Of a stretch of DNA of 64,000 bases, positions 21,089-32,849 are shown piece by piece; position 1 is the stretch's first letter; every line of letters starts with the position of its first letter. Source of the stretch: Hydrangea macrophylla (lineage: Eukaryota > Streptophyta > Magnoliopsida > Cornales > Hydrangeaceae); the NCBI GenBank assembly GCA_033977485.1, contig CM066998.1, positions 27,777,501 to 27,841,500 on the forward strand. The letters are read 5' to 3'. The translations under genes and the position numbers were made by a program. The notes under the pieces were generated by a model. The model searched no databases. It saw only the letters and a list, made by a program, of their open reading frames with translations, and was not told the DNA's origin.

Positions 21089-23741
21089 TTATGGAGGCTG
21101 TAACTCGGATTTTGTACCCCTTAGGATATCAGGAAGAGCCCGGTGGTAAGCAGAAACCATATCGCTATGTATCAATTCATTCAACGGTGCATCCTTTTCG
21201 GTTTCAAATCGATTTCGTACCTTATAAGTAAATTCGTTATTAGTGTCCAAGTTATTCAAATCCATCCGCTTATCACTAACCATAACATTTTCCTCACACG
21301 TATTTATTCCTTTATTACGTTCAACAGTTCTTCTAACCTCACTACCTTCCATATATTGGTAATCATCGTCTTTGGGAGGTTGATCAACAGCGTTAAAAAC
21401 GTTTAGTTTGAGGTTCATGTTCCTGAACGACACTTTCATTACCCCCATTCGACAATTGACACGCACATTAGCCGTGGCTAGGAACGGACGACCTAAGATG
21501 ACCGGAGTGTGTTTCCTAGCATCTAATACCGGTTCAGTGTCAAGGATCATGAAGTCAACAGGATAATAACATTTATCAACTTTAACCAAGACGTCCTCGA
21601 CGATTCTTCTAGGTATTTAATAGAACGATCCGCTAATTGTATAGTAGCGGTCGTAGGTTTAAGTTCACCTAAACCTAGTTGTTTATAAACGTGATAAGGT
21701 AAGAGATTAACACTAGCTCCTAAGTCAAGGAGAGCCCTATGGATGATAGTGTCACCTATGATACATGAAATCGTAGGCGTACCTGGATCTTTATATTTCG
21801 GAGTAGCGTGTTGAAAAATAGAACTTATTTTTTCCTTGAGAAAGACCTTTTTCGGAGTATGACTACGCAATTTGCGCTTTTGAGTGCAAAGGTCTTTAAG
21901 ACATTTAGCGTAAGCGGGAATTTGTTTTATAGCATCGAGGAATGGAATATTGATTTTTACTTGTTTAAACACCTCGAGTATATCTTCAGCTTTTGACCCT
22001 TTCTTAGACAAATGTGACGATCCCTCAACATTTGGTGGAAAAGGTAGTTTTGGAATAATATTAGTTGGGACCGGTTCTTTTTCTTTTCTACTTTGATTCA
22101 CGTCCTCACCCCTCTCTTTATTCGAGTTAATGTTTGCATCCCTCATCACCTCCCTCGGAATCTCAACAACTTCTTCCTCTCGAGTAGTCGTCCTTGTTGA
22201 CACAGCGTTCACTTTCTCATTTGTACCACCCACCTCGTATTGTCCCTTAGGGTTCGGAATAGGTTGACTTGGCAACTTAATCTCGGTTAAACGATTTAGC
22301 GTGTTAGCTATTTGTCCCACTTGGGACTCCAGTTTTGCAATGGACTAGGTGTGGGAATGTACTAACTGGATCACCGGACCAAAACTTTCAAGTGAGGCCA
22401 ACACCTTCTCCTCAAATGCGTTATTACGTGGAACTGGAGGAGGAGGTTGTTGGTATTGACATTGTTGAGGTCTATAAGAGTTAGGGAAATTGCTTATCTC
22501 ATTATTATTGTTATTATTATTATTTTTCCATGAAAAATTAGGATGGTTTCTCCATGGCGCGTCCGGATTATTAGTAGTCAAATTATAATTATTTCGTGGG
22601 TATTGTTGAATAGAATTAATGTGTTGCTCCACGAATTCTGCAAATTGACTCGTCGATGGACATGCTAGGATAGAATGTGACGGATCAGAACATAATGCAC
22701 AAATTTTATGAGCGGGTGGGGTTGTCGTTTGGTTCATTGTTAAAAGTCGGTCAAGTTTTTTAGATAGTTCTTTTATTTCAATTGAATGACTTGACTCAAA
22801 CTTTACCTCTCTCTTAGGTTGTGAATGATACCCCTCAGAGCGTACTGACACAGCCTGATGCATCAAATTCTCGCTTAAAGTTTCAAAACTTTTCCAGGCC
22901 TCGTCGGCACTTTTGTGTAGGAAGGTACCCGCACAAACAGCGTCGACAGTATTACGGACTGAGGGAATAATTCCCTCGTAAAAGACCTGTACCAACTGCC
23001 ACTTAAGAACCTGATGATGTGGACACGAGCGTAAAAATTCTTTAAATCTTCCCACGTGTCGTAAAGTGATTCCCCATCTTGCATCACAAAGTTTGTTATG
23101 GATTTCCTTATCTGATTCGTACGCATAATAGGGAAAAACTTTTGTAAAAATGCGGTGTGTAAGGCTTCCCATGTTCTAATTGTGTTTGGCTCCAAAGATT
23201 GGAGCTAGTATTTAGCTTTATCTTTTAAAGAGAATGGAAAGAGCCGTAATTTCAATTCATCATCAGTTAAGTTTTGAATTTTTAAAGTAGAGCATATATC
23301 CTGAAAATCTCCTAAGTGTTGATATGGATCTTCATTTAGACGGCCATGGAAAGATGGAAGTAGCGAAATGGTAGACGACTTTTTCTCAAAGTGAGATGCC
23401 ATCGCTTCCGGTAAATCAATACATGTTTGTGGCGTGTAAGTCGTCGGAATAAAGTAATTTTTAAGCGGAGGAGGTGGCGGTATATTAAGATTATTCATAT
23501 TATTTTCGTTGTTTCCGTCAGCCATTTTAATCAGTTCGATTTTAAAAGTTCGAGTTCTCCTTAACCGTTTAAGGGTACTTTGAATTTCGGCCTCGAACAA
23601 CGACGACGGAATCGGCGTTGATTCGTCGTCTTGCAACCTAGCTCTAGAAGCTTGGTTTGCGGACTTACTAACTCTTAAAGTACATTCAAGTTCAAGATCG
23701 ATAGAATGCAATTCAGGTTTACTTGAGCGTGTACCAAACAT
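21089..23741 (-). pseudogene. Element D gag-protease
   Basis: The ATG at 23741 begins MFGTRSSKPELHS, also the start seen in element E. Gag core: LKLRLFPFSLKDKAKY then EPNTIRTWEALHTAFLQKFF, typical of the Athila lineage. A Cys-rich segment CALCSDPSHSILACP follows, then an Asn run coded by an (ATT)n tract near 22500-22525. The protease has the site LLDLGASVNLLP (DLG in place of DTG, usual here) and ILGRPFLATA. Damage: TAG for tryptophan after KDKAKY, a frameshift near 23060, a stop near 22345 and a frameshift near 21600. The product ends near 21089 after GTKSELQPP with no pol. Confidence 0.75.
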
Positions 23742-24195
23742 AAACTAAAAACAAAAACTGACTCAAATAAAAAAAAACAACTACCAATCACGCAACTAAG
23801 ATAACAAGCACACAACTACTATGATGCATGAATATTATCCTGTAATGCAATGACCGCGTCAAGCCCAGTGCCCCGGGTTTCCTAGCTAATGCAGTGCAAT
23901 TAACCATAAACTAATGCAAATAGTGCGTCACAGCGCCCTGACTTATAGTGGTTTAAGGCGAGTTTCAAAAGAAGCAATTTATTTTATTTTATTTATATTT
24001 TTTCGCGTAAGCTCCTTTGATGTGCTGCGCTATTCCGCCTGGAAACGTTAGAATTTGATGACTCAAGAAACTACAAAATAAAAAGAAAAGTTAGTGACTC
24101 AAAATAAAACAAAAAATAAGAAAAAAGAAAACCTAATCTAATATTTACGAATTAACTAAACTAAGATTCTAAAACTAAAGGTAGTAATTTGCAAT
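23742..24195 (-). other. Element D leader
   Basis: Non-coding; similar to 44207-44677 of element E, including the gcatgaa and gtgcaatta contexts. Confidence 0.5.
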
Positions 24196-24213
24196 CCCCG
24201 GCAACGGCGCCAA
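24196..24213 (-). promoter_or_regulatory. Element D primer binding site (Asp-type tRNA)
   Basis: The minus strand reads TGGCGCCGTTGCCGGGGA, the well-known Athila-type PBS complementary to tRNA-Asp, 5 nt inside the LTR end. Confidence 0.8.
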
Positions 24214-24218
24214 AAATT

Positions 24219-25548
24219 GATGTTGTCAATATCAAGATCTAAAAAGTGACTTTACATTTCTAAGGATTTGTAGTAGTGAAAGCAAAGGTCGAACCCACAG
24301 AAATTGAATACTACAGCACTTAATTTTATAACCTAAATCAAATTAATTATGAAAACGAGATTTTGATTTTGAATTTAATTAAACTAAGAACAATAAAATA
24401 AATCTAAATTATGAAAGCGATTTAAAAGTGTTTTTATAAATATGTTTAAAGGAACCTAGGATTGCAAATCCACCACTAGCTTCATAATACGGGTATTTAC
24501 GAATTACTTTAGCTTTATTAAGTTGGATGATAATGGGGAATTGTAGCTACAAGCCCAATTCCTCCGTCAAGAAAATAACTATGGTTCAAGCACCAACATA
24601 ATCCATCTTCGGTTAGCATGAATTATCCCACACTAAACTAGGGTTGTGGTTTAATCCGTTTAATCTAGGCATGGACTATTCGGATACTTGATAGCACAAT
24701 TCAATTTAAACACCATTACATGTAAATAATCTAAACAAGCACAACCAGCATAGATCATTGAGCACATCACAGTCAAAATAGATCTAAGACAAGAATAAAC
24801 TTTGAAAGTGATGATTTAATAAATTAGAAGCACGATTTATTTATAAAAATCCTCGGAACATGTAATCATCATCCATACATAATAAAACTAAAATAAAAAT
24901 AAAAATAATACCCTATTACTTGGCTAGGGTTTCATTGAAACCCTAGATCTAGAGTCTAGTTGTCCATGGAGGTGGTAGATAGCAAGTAGTTGATGGAGGA
25001 GGCCACGGAAATCCTTGGGCTTCTTCTTCTTCTCCTTGCTTCCCTCCCTTCAATGGCTGAAAGTATGATTGTATATTATGTGTATATTAATTGTCCAACC
25101 CCTAAATTGAAGTAAAATAGAGTATATATAGATTTACAACAAGTTTTGGAAGCTTTCCTAACCCGAAACGCACTAAAACTGCTTTATTTAGTTTTCCAGA
25201 CGCAATTAGGCAATTTCTTTCGCGTAGGAATCATCAGTAGAGTAAAATACGCAAGTTCCATTTTTGCATATGTCGCGAGCGCGGGCCGCGCGAGCGCGAT
25301 TTTGGGACCTCGCTCGAGCGGGTTGCGCGAGCAATTTTTGGGATTTCGTGTGAGCAGGTCGCGCGCGCGATTGCCTTTTTTCAGCTTCTTTCTTTATGCT
25401 TTTTCACCCTGTTTAGCCTGGTATACTTGATTTCTTCCAAATCCTGTCAGAAAATAGAAAATAAAGTGAAAACATACAAAAATAGGATAAAAAGGTACTA
25501 ACAAACGCAAGTTAAAGAGTATAAATAGGATTTGTTCTCTCCCGATCA
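24219..25548 (-). repeat. 5' LTR of element D
   Basis: On the minus strand it begins TGATCGGGAG at 25548 and ends ACAACATCA at 24219, 1330 bp. A TATA element (tatatata) lies at 25123-25130. A CpG-rich block lies at about 25267-25374. It is related to the LTRs of element E (same TGATCG start, same usage of ccctag near the middle). Confidence 0.75.
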
Positions 25549-26057
25549 GGCTGTATGATGAAAATTTGAAAAGAGATGTAATAGGAACAAAGGCAAATAA
25601 AAATAAAGGGCGTTTGGAGCACTCGGGAAAATTTGCAAGCATAACATTCATGGAAATTTGGCTGTCGTACATCCATAAGGTTTTTAGAGAAAATAAAAAA
25701 CAAATGGATGATGGAAAGAGCAAGTAATGATGAAGCCAAATAATGAATGAATAAAAGGGCGCTTGGAGCGCTCGAAAAAATTCATAAGCATAACAGTCAC
25801 ACTCATGAGAGGATGTTTAAATTCTTGATTAACATGCATCGCATTCAAAAGTCTTTGAGAAAAATTGAATGGAAAAATAATAAAATCGAATATGGATGAA
25901 TAAGTACAGATGCAATTAAAATGCTAAAAAATTCTACAAGCATAGCATTCGCATTCATAAGAGGGTGTGTGAAGTTATGTTGGTGTGCATTGCATTCATA
26001 AAGTTTATAAAGAAAAAAAAATTAAAAGAAAAAGTAAACTAGAGGAGGCGTGTATAC

Positions 26058-26177
26058 CTCTCGTCTGAACGCTTGTGAGGACAGATGCTTGTCCGGATCC
26101 TGGAGCAAAAAAGTAGGATCAAGGTGGGGAGTGGCCACATACTTGGCCTTCTTCCTACTGCCCGAACTGCTAGCCAT
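26058..26177 (-). pseudogene. First exon of the plant-mobile-domain-like antisense gene in element C
   Basis: ATG at 26177; 120 nt ending at a gtatac donor, exactly the length of exon 1 in element B (15304-15423). Both encode 40 residues with the same framework (MAS.SG...KKAKY.AT.H.D.T); I count about 27 identical positions. A 5'-UTR intron with acceptor cttgacag precedes it in both. The downstream exons were removed or displaced by insertion of D. Confidence 0.6.
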
Positions 26178-26399
26178 AAACTGTCAAGAGAAAAGAAATT
26201 GGATGTCAAATACTTGAAGGAAATCAAGAAAACAACAAAAGTAAAGAGGAAATGAGATTTTGATCAAGAGGAATTTACCTATGGATCCTGTAGATCAATG
26301 CAAGGAAAAAGAGAAAAATCTCCAGAGGATTTCGAGTTGGAGGGATTGTGAGAAATGAATGAAAATGAATTGAAATTGGGCGTATAAGCATTCTGCCCC

Positions 26400-26515
26400 T
26401 CTAACGCGGCTCTTGAAAAACATGCACAGTAGTTGATGAAGTGTTGTACGGCACTCGCTGAGTGCTACATGGCATTCACGGACTACCGCAAGATTGAGCG
26501 TATGCCACGTTTGAG
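26400..26515. repeat. Degenerate GC hairpin cluster upstream of exon 1 in element C
   Basis: Units such as cggcactcgctgagtgct and ggcattcacggactaccg; more decayed than in B but in the same place relative to the antisense gene. Confidence 0.5.
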
Positions 26516-26519
26516 GCGG

Positions 26520-26985
26520 TTAAGAGACCTTAGGTTTTTCCCCCAAATTTCAAATTGGGTCTTGAAAATTAAATTTAACCCCCAAAATTCGCCCCCATTA
26601 TACATTTGGTCCCCAAAGGTGATTCTTGAGACCAGTTTGACATCCAATTTTGCAAAATTGAAAATTCTTCGGGTCCATTTGACTCCCAATTTTAGAATTT
26701 GAATGGTTTTGGGCCAAATTGACCCCTTTTAGTAATCTTGAATTCTTTGAACCTGATTTTGAAAAATATTTCAGTCTGCTTGACTCCAAGTTTTGAAAAT
26801 TGAAATGAATTTGAGTCTGTTTGACTACAAATTTTGAAAATTTGAGAGCATACATATCAGACTGGGCCGAAGGGCCGCGGATTTTTCAGAGCAAACACAT
26901 CCGAAGGGGTCGAAGGGCTGTGGATTTTTTAGAGCAAACATAATCGATGGGGTCGAAGGGCTACAGATTTTTCCGAGCAAACATG
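26520..26985. repeat. Degenerate tandem repeats of element C
   Basis: 26560-26850 holds diverged ~45-bp units with ccaattttgaaaattgaa, equivalent to the B array at 15905. 26862-26985 holds three ~43-bp units with gaagggcYNYggattttt ... agcaaaca. Confidence 0.55.
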
Positions 26986-27535
26986 CATTGACACCGGGGC
27001 CTAAGTCGCGAAGTGCTGCCCAGTCAATTGCATTCGTCCGTTCGGTCAAGATGGCCTCATAACTCGCAGAGAATCAACCCGAGGATTACAGGAACTCGAA
27101 ATTCTAAAATAGCAACTCATCTTTAAGTTGAGTCAACCACGAATAATAGGTAGCGTTGGATTGCATCTAGGCACATCGGGTAGCTGAATCTCGAACCATA
27201 TCATTTGCAGAGCATGAAGTTGCATTGACCACCGTCATTTGCATGAGTACGTGCGTTACAACAAGATAGGTGCATTCATTCGTTTGACTACTTGTGTTTA
27301 TGAGTGTCTAACCCTTTCCCGAACTACGTCATGGTCTGATTCTTGAATGGATACGTAGTAGGCAGCTCACCGTTGAGCACGACCGACTTGAACCTGGCTG
27401 CGCGCCCATTTTCTTTTGCAGCGCATTTTGTTTTACCTAAATTCGACAGTTTGGTCAAAGGCTTGTCTTCATACAGGCTTCGGCATTCACTTATGACACG
27501 CGTTGCTCCACAAGCTCTGTCGAAGAGGGGTAAAC

Positions 27536-27860
27536 TGTAGACACCCCATTCTGACCAAATGTCGGGTTAAGGGGAGTATTACCTCTAAGATCCAATAATG
27601 ACAATGTCTGATTGATTTAGGGCTTCTATAGATGACTCAAGCTCTTCAAAAGGCTCTTCGATTCGAACAAAAAGGAAAGAAAGAAGGAAAAGAGAAAGGG
27701 AAAGATAAAATGAAGGAAACGGCACATGGCACACTTCTGTGGCTTTCTCGGTTTACCGGTGCGACACTCAGTAAGTGCCGCTACGGCAATCAGTGAAAGC
27801 CGCAAAAATGCCACAAATGCCACAAAAATTGGAATTCTAGAAGAAAACGGCAATCCGTGG
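27536..27860 (+). repeat. Truncated 3' LTR of element C
   Basis: It starts TGTAGACACC after a purine-rich tract gaagaggggtaaac, like LTR B at 17110. Homology fades at about 27860, inside the hairpin cluster region, where unrelated AT-rich DNA begins. Confidence 0.65.
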
Positions 27861-28800
27861 AGTTGTCCAAGTAAATGGTAATAATTGATTCAGCTTAAAA
27901 TGTAACACATTAATATACCAAGTAAATGGTAATTGATTAGGCTTTTTAATCCAATTGAAATATGATTTCCTGTTTGAGTAATCTATGCCTGGATGGATAA
28001 TGATGATAGGTTTTTTGTTTTGTTCAAGCCCACAATGTACTTTTGCTGCAATCGCCTTCAAATTTTCTCATACATGTTCATCTTTGTTTTTTTTTTAATT
28101 TTTTCCTTGCTCTCATAATCTCATTTCCTATTTCCCCGAATTTTTTTCTCATCCATCTAATTATTTTGTCAAATCTGTGTCCCTATTTAGCTGGGTTCGA
28201 GGTTGAAACTCCAAAGAATGCAGTGTAATTTGATTTCTTTATGACTTTCCTGAGATTGTGCTTTCCCAATAGATTTCCCAAGATTGTGCTTTTCCATAAT
28301 CTTTCCCATTATATTTGCTTTCCCATTATGCTCCAATATATAGCCCATTATTTGCTTCCCCCATTAAGGAAATCGCGTTATTATTTCCGTAATAATTTTT
28401 TCCTAAATGTTGGAAAACTCCTACAATTCTGAAACTGGTAAAATTATGGAGTAAGTTTTTGTTCCTAATTTAATGTTTCCTAAATATTCTTTGAACATTT
28501 CCTAATATAATGTTTCCTAAATACTGGTAACTAAGAGAAGAAAAAAAAAAAAAGAATAGTCAAAGACTAATTTTAAGAAGGATTACACTATATTAACGTG
28601 GGTTTTTTTTAAAGCATAAATCCTTGATTAGGACTGCATTTAGAGGAGATCTTATCCCATTGTTAGTGTAAGTAAGTATCCTTGATTTTTGAATCTACTT
28701 GTTCTTGCTTGATTTTCTTATTTTCACACACACACTAAAGATTTTTTTTTTCGTTGTTGTATATCCTTCACTGGTAGTGTCTGTTTCTTTTAACAAAAAT

Positions 28801-28976
28801 GATAGGGATACACATCAAACGACACACTAAATGACACACTAACTTTAAATGCATGTACCCTGTGCTGTGTAAGTGATGCACATAAAAGTATGAAAAATTC
28901 AAACAGCACAGGATATATGCATTTAAAGCACAGTGTGTCATTTGGTGTGTCGTTTGGTATGTATCCCTATCATTCT
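28801..28976. mobile_element. MITE with long terminal inverted repeats
   Basis: The left end gatagggatacacatcaaac and the right end, whose reverse complement is gatagggatacataccaaac, match over about 65 bp. The whole element is about 176 bp and folds almost fully into one hairpin. Direct repeats ttcttttaa lie just outside on both sides (about 28785 and 28978), possibly a target duplication, but their spacing from the two ends is unequal. Family not assigned. Confidence 0.7.
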
Positions 28977-29146
28977 TTTAATTTGGTACTTTCTTTAGGC
29001 AAGTGTAAGTTGGTACAAATAGTAGTATTTTTTGGCCTTGGTTTCTTTATTTTTATGGATATTATTTCTTGCCTTTCGTTTAGTTTATATCTCTTAGAAG
29101 TTATGACCAATCCACCTTAAATACATTTTTTTCCCTCTTCACAGGT

Positions 29147-29216
29147 TATGAAAACTTTTGTCCAAAAAATAAAGAAAACTCCCGAAAGGGAAGAAGCAGA
29201 AATCAGAATCAACGGG
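29147..29216 (+). other. Exon-like segment
   Basis: A segment flanked by ttcttcacag on the left (acceptor-like, with a pyrimidine tract) and cgggtgagtgag on the right (strong donor). One frame reads MKTFVQKIKKTPEREEAE without a stop. No matching neighbouring exon was found, and I do not recognise a protein family. Confidence 0.2.
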
Positions 29217-30659
29217 TGAGTGAGTTCCTTTTAAGAATCTCAAGTTTCAAATTGTTTTTTAAAATTGATTTCGTGCTTTTCATTAAATCTGAGACAATTT
29301 TTATATGCCGATAAAATCGTTATCAATCTAATGTATTACCCATAGTACTTCATTGTATTTGTATGATATGTTTATGATTAATTTTGTGGTTCCCAAATTT
29401 TTTTATCCAAATTTGTTAATTTTGTTCGAAAACACATGTGGCATTTTTTTTAAGTTGCACCAATATACTTGGAGTCCAGTGCTAAAGCATGTGCTATCAT
29501 TTTTCTAGCACAGGATGATGCTAAAGATTGTATTCCAAGAAGGTTGGAAAAAGCTCATGAGTAATACAATGCTAATAATTATGTACTTCCAATTTCTCTT
29601 TTTTGGGTTCGCTATGATTTTGGATTTTGTTATTTCACTAAATTTAATTCATCTTCGCTTAATTGACTTGATATTGTGGTAATTGAATCATGTTATGTAT
29701 TCACGTATATATTTAGCTTTTGTTTGTGAATTTGTTTGTTATTGTATAGAATTGAATTGTCTGAGTTCAAGGTATATTGTTGCAAGAGTTGATATGTACA
29801 TTGGTGATTATGTTGAGTTGTGAAGAAGAAGAGTTGGAGGGTCACTCTTTTGTGGGTCTAGTGAGGAGGGTAGGTAAAGCTTAAAATGTAATTTTGTTGC
29901 TACTTAAAATGTAATTTTGTTGCCATTTAATATATGGATTTTGCCTTAAGGTGCCATTTGGTATTCATGTGTTTTTGTGTCACTTTTTTGCGTGTCTGGT
30001 TGATGATAAAATGTTGGAAAATAAAAATAAGTGAAAGTTTGACTGATAGGATATTATTGGGATGTTCATTATTTTCTTTGGCACATGATTAATCTTTTCT
30101 ATTTGTTTGTAGTGCAAGTTGTGCAAACTCTACTTTTTTGGTCATGCCCAAGGGCACTACCAATTCCTAAAAAGGGAAATATTAAAACAAATAAATACTT
30201 GATTCTTTTGGCCTATGATATTTTCTATTGTATTTTCCAGTTGTGGTACTTCAAAATTTGTGTGGACCATTTGATTTTATTATTCTGTCTATGTATTAAG
30301 TATATGTGCTAAAAATGCCATGTGGAGTTAGTTACTAACTGAACGCACATATGGTAAAAATTGCTAGGTAGTGGCTTTACCCACAGGTTATATCTAATAA
30401 TATATTAATGTATAAATCATTATCACGTTAATACAATAGAAAAGGAAAAGCTGGGAAAGGAAACTTTATAAGCTGTCAATCAATCAAGTCAGTGAAGTCA
30501 CTAATAATTTTGACTGCTCACTGCTATTGACGTGACATTGTGACAATTTCTTTATAGAAATAGCCTTGGAAAGAGGAAGAAAGGTGGGAAAGTAAGAGAG
30601 AGAGAGAGAGAGAGTTGGGCAAAAGAAAGAGAGTCAGAGAGGGAAAAGGGATAAAGAGC

Positions 30660-30850
30660 AGCTGATTTGGTTCACTAAAACTGTGTTCAGTTTATTGGTC
30701 CTCCGGTTTAACCGACCAGACTACCGGTTTTGGGCGGTTTTCATATTAATAGCGATTACCGGATTAAACTGGAACGGAAAACCAACCGATCAACGGTTCA
30801 ACTGATCAAACCGGCCGATTCGGTGCAGTTTTTAAAACCTTGGTCAGAAC
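30660..30850. repeat. CCGG-rich repeat-like segment
   Basis: Many copies of ccggttt / aaaccgg in both orientations, ending with ggttcggt-like and tttttaaaacctt strings. I recognise this style from dispersed plant repeats but cannot assign a class. Confidence 0.3.
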
Positions 30851-31252
30851 AACTTTAATGTTAAAATTGTGTTTTTGCAAGTTTAATTGTTAAAGTCGTC
30901 GTTGCAAAGCACGACTTATCCTAGTTATTTGTCAATAAATTAATATATGCATTTATTTAGTAGTTCAATTCTAAGTTTGCAGTTCTTGTGGAAACAACTC
31001 CTTTGTTTTGGAGGTCTAATCTGGGTAAGCCAAAGCTTAAAAAAAAAATCCCGCATGTCAAAATAAGAAACCATGTAGCATTGCAGTTGTTTTTTTTTCT
31101 CACACCACTATGACCAAGGACCAACAATTATTCATTTTACATTGATTTTTTCTCAATTGTGATTATGATAGAGGAAAAATGTTCAACACTTTTGTCTAAT
31201 AATTTTTACATGCAGTTTCCCACTTGCCTACCCTTACTAGTACAGTATATGT

Positions 31253-32732
31253 GTGTGTGTAAGGCACCGGGCCAAGGACCGACCAAGAAGACGAAGCCTT
31301 CAGCTCGTTCCACTAAGGTATTATTCTTCTCCTCTTTTCTACTCCATGTTGTCTGATTATACTGCCTATCAGCAAGTTGTGCCGCCTCTAATTCCTATTC
31401 CAATTCCTGCTGAACGGGCTGCAGCTGTTCTAGAACAAGTCACAGAAAGAGGACCAATCCCCATCAGAGTTGTACCTCCTCTTATTCCTTCTGACGGGGA
31501 TGACGATGTTGACCCCGTGGGTGGGTCCGTTCTAGAACAAGTGGTACTTTCCTCCAACACTGAGAAATTACCCGAAGACAACATTACATTAGGGATGGCC
31601 GGAGAAGAGGTAGAACAAACGGATCAATAGGTAGAACAAGACGAAGATGTTATGACGGATCAGGTTGGTCCTACCATCGCAACGGTATCGGGCGAAGAGA
31701 ATATAGAAGAAGATTGTGGCCGATCCAGTTGCTTCTAATCTTTTGGAAAGCCCGACCCCAAGTGGTGAAGACCGAACTCCAGCCGATGCTCTGGCTATTG
31801 AAACAGATGCTTAACCCAACACAAGCATGGGCGTTTGAACTTTGATGGGGAATACTGCTTTGGCCCCTCCTTCTGAGTCCAGTCAACCATTTACCCAAAC
31901 TCCCATCTCACAACCAGGCAGTGAGGCCATTGTGCCATAGGATTCATCAGCTTCTACATCCTTGCCTGCCCGGGTAATTTACTTTATGTTTAGGTGTACA
32001 TATATATATTTGTTGATATTAACGCTTAACTTTGGAATCTTGAATAGGCTGTCCCTTTGGGTCCAGAGCTGTTAATATCTTTTGATGATTTCTTCAGCGG
32101 ACTTCAGGACATTTGACTTTGGTTCGTTAGAGCCTGATGCTGCCTCGCATAATCCAAGGACCTCATCCTCGAACTCACTTCCCATGGGTTGCGCAGTCTC
32201 CCACCTGCCCAAGAGATCGAAGTTGCTTTAGCCACACTTTTTGCTGATCCCATCGCTCTAGGTCAGTCAGCTCACTTTGCTCAGGGAAATCTAGGAACGG
32301 CTACCGGGCTCCCATGTCTTAGATTAATCGGCCTCAATAGTTCACACCAAGGCTAAAGCTCATCTTGATGCCCGGCAGAAGGTGATGCAGTTCCTTAAGT
32401 TTACAAAGGCAAAATATGAGGCTGGAAAGGCAACTCATGTTAAAGTGATTGCCCGAGATGGCTGGCTACAGGCCCACATCATGTCTCTCAAAGCCAAACT
32501 GGAGAAGTGCGAGGCGGATGTTGTCACTAATGATGCTGTGTTGGAAAAGGTTGATACAGCCCTTGCTCAACTTGGTGAAGATGCCCAAAAATGCAGTGAC
32601 CAATCGCAAGCCAATACTCCTACTATTCGCGTATGGTCTCAACAGCTTACCCAGGCTCAACGTGATCGGGCTGGAGCTAAGAAGACTTGGGAGGACTTGA
32701 AAGCAAAACTTAGGAATTTTGAATCAGCCTAG
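31253..32732 (+). pseudogene. Antisense extra gene of element F, C-terminal part with introns
   Basis: Opposite strand to F and just downstream of its integrase. Exon pieces: up to 31315 (APGQGPTKKTKPSARSTK then gtatta donor), 31370-31630 region (QVVPPLIPIPIPAERAAA, acidic stretches), a piece ending at a gtaattt donor near 31972, a piece from an acceptor gaatag near 32047 (AVPLGPELLISFDDFF), and a final open frame 32382-32732. That last part is rich in charged residues and looks coiled-coil (LKAKLEKCEADVVTNDAVLEK cut short here). Several stops show decay. The layout resembles the C-terminal half of plant-mobile-domain-type antisense genes in Tat elements. Function unknown. Confidence 0.45.
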
Positions 32733-32849
32733 AGGCCAATCTTTATCCTCTGTACATGTATATCTTTTTGTTATTATTATTTTTCCCTTTTTGGAATCAC
32801 TTGTAGGGAAGATGTGCTCAATTATTTAATACAATTGACTTTTGATTAC

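Larger units (their letters stand above)
20076..25548 (-). mobile_element. Element D: Athila-like gag-protease-only LTR retrotransposon, 3' end lost to insertion of B
   Basis: Reading the minus strand: LTR (25548-24219), PBS for an Asp-type tRNA (24213-24196), leader, gag, protease, then non-coding 3' region up to the B insertion. No RT, RNase H or integrase follows protease. It is a relative of element E (42656-51387): gag, protease, 3' region and primer site align throughout. D is inserted in intron 1 of element C's antisense gene. Confidence 0.75.
25549..27860 (+). mobile_element. Element C: oldest Tat-lineage element of the left nest, 3' remnant
   Basis: It contains part of intron 1 and all of exon 1 of an antisense gene, hairpin clusters, degenerate tandem repeats, a 3' end homologous to that of B and the first ~325 bp of an LTR. 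The left side is cut by element D at 25548. The right side is broken within the LTR near 27860. Confidence 0.7.
27861..31250. other. AT-rich interval with no supported gene
   Basis: I see no retrotransposon coding remnant and no long conserved frame. It contains a MITE (28801-28976), an exon-like segment (29147-29216), a (GA)n tract at 30595-30614 and a CCGG-rich repeat-like segment (30660-30850). It may be old intergenic host DNA. Confidence 0.5.

Noticed and set aside
27861..31250. A host gene in the low-copy interval
   Set aside because: No run of exons with consistent frame, no recognised domain, and AT content typical of intergenic DNA.
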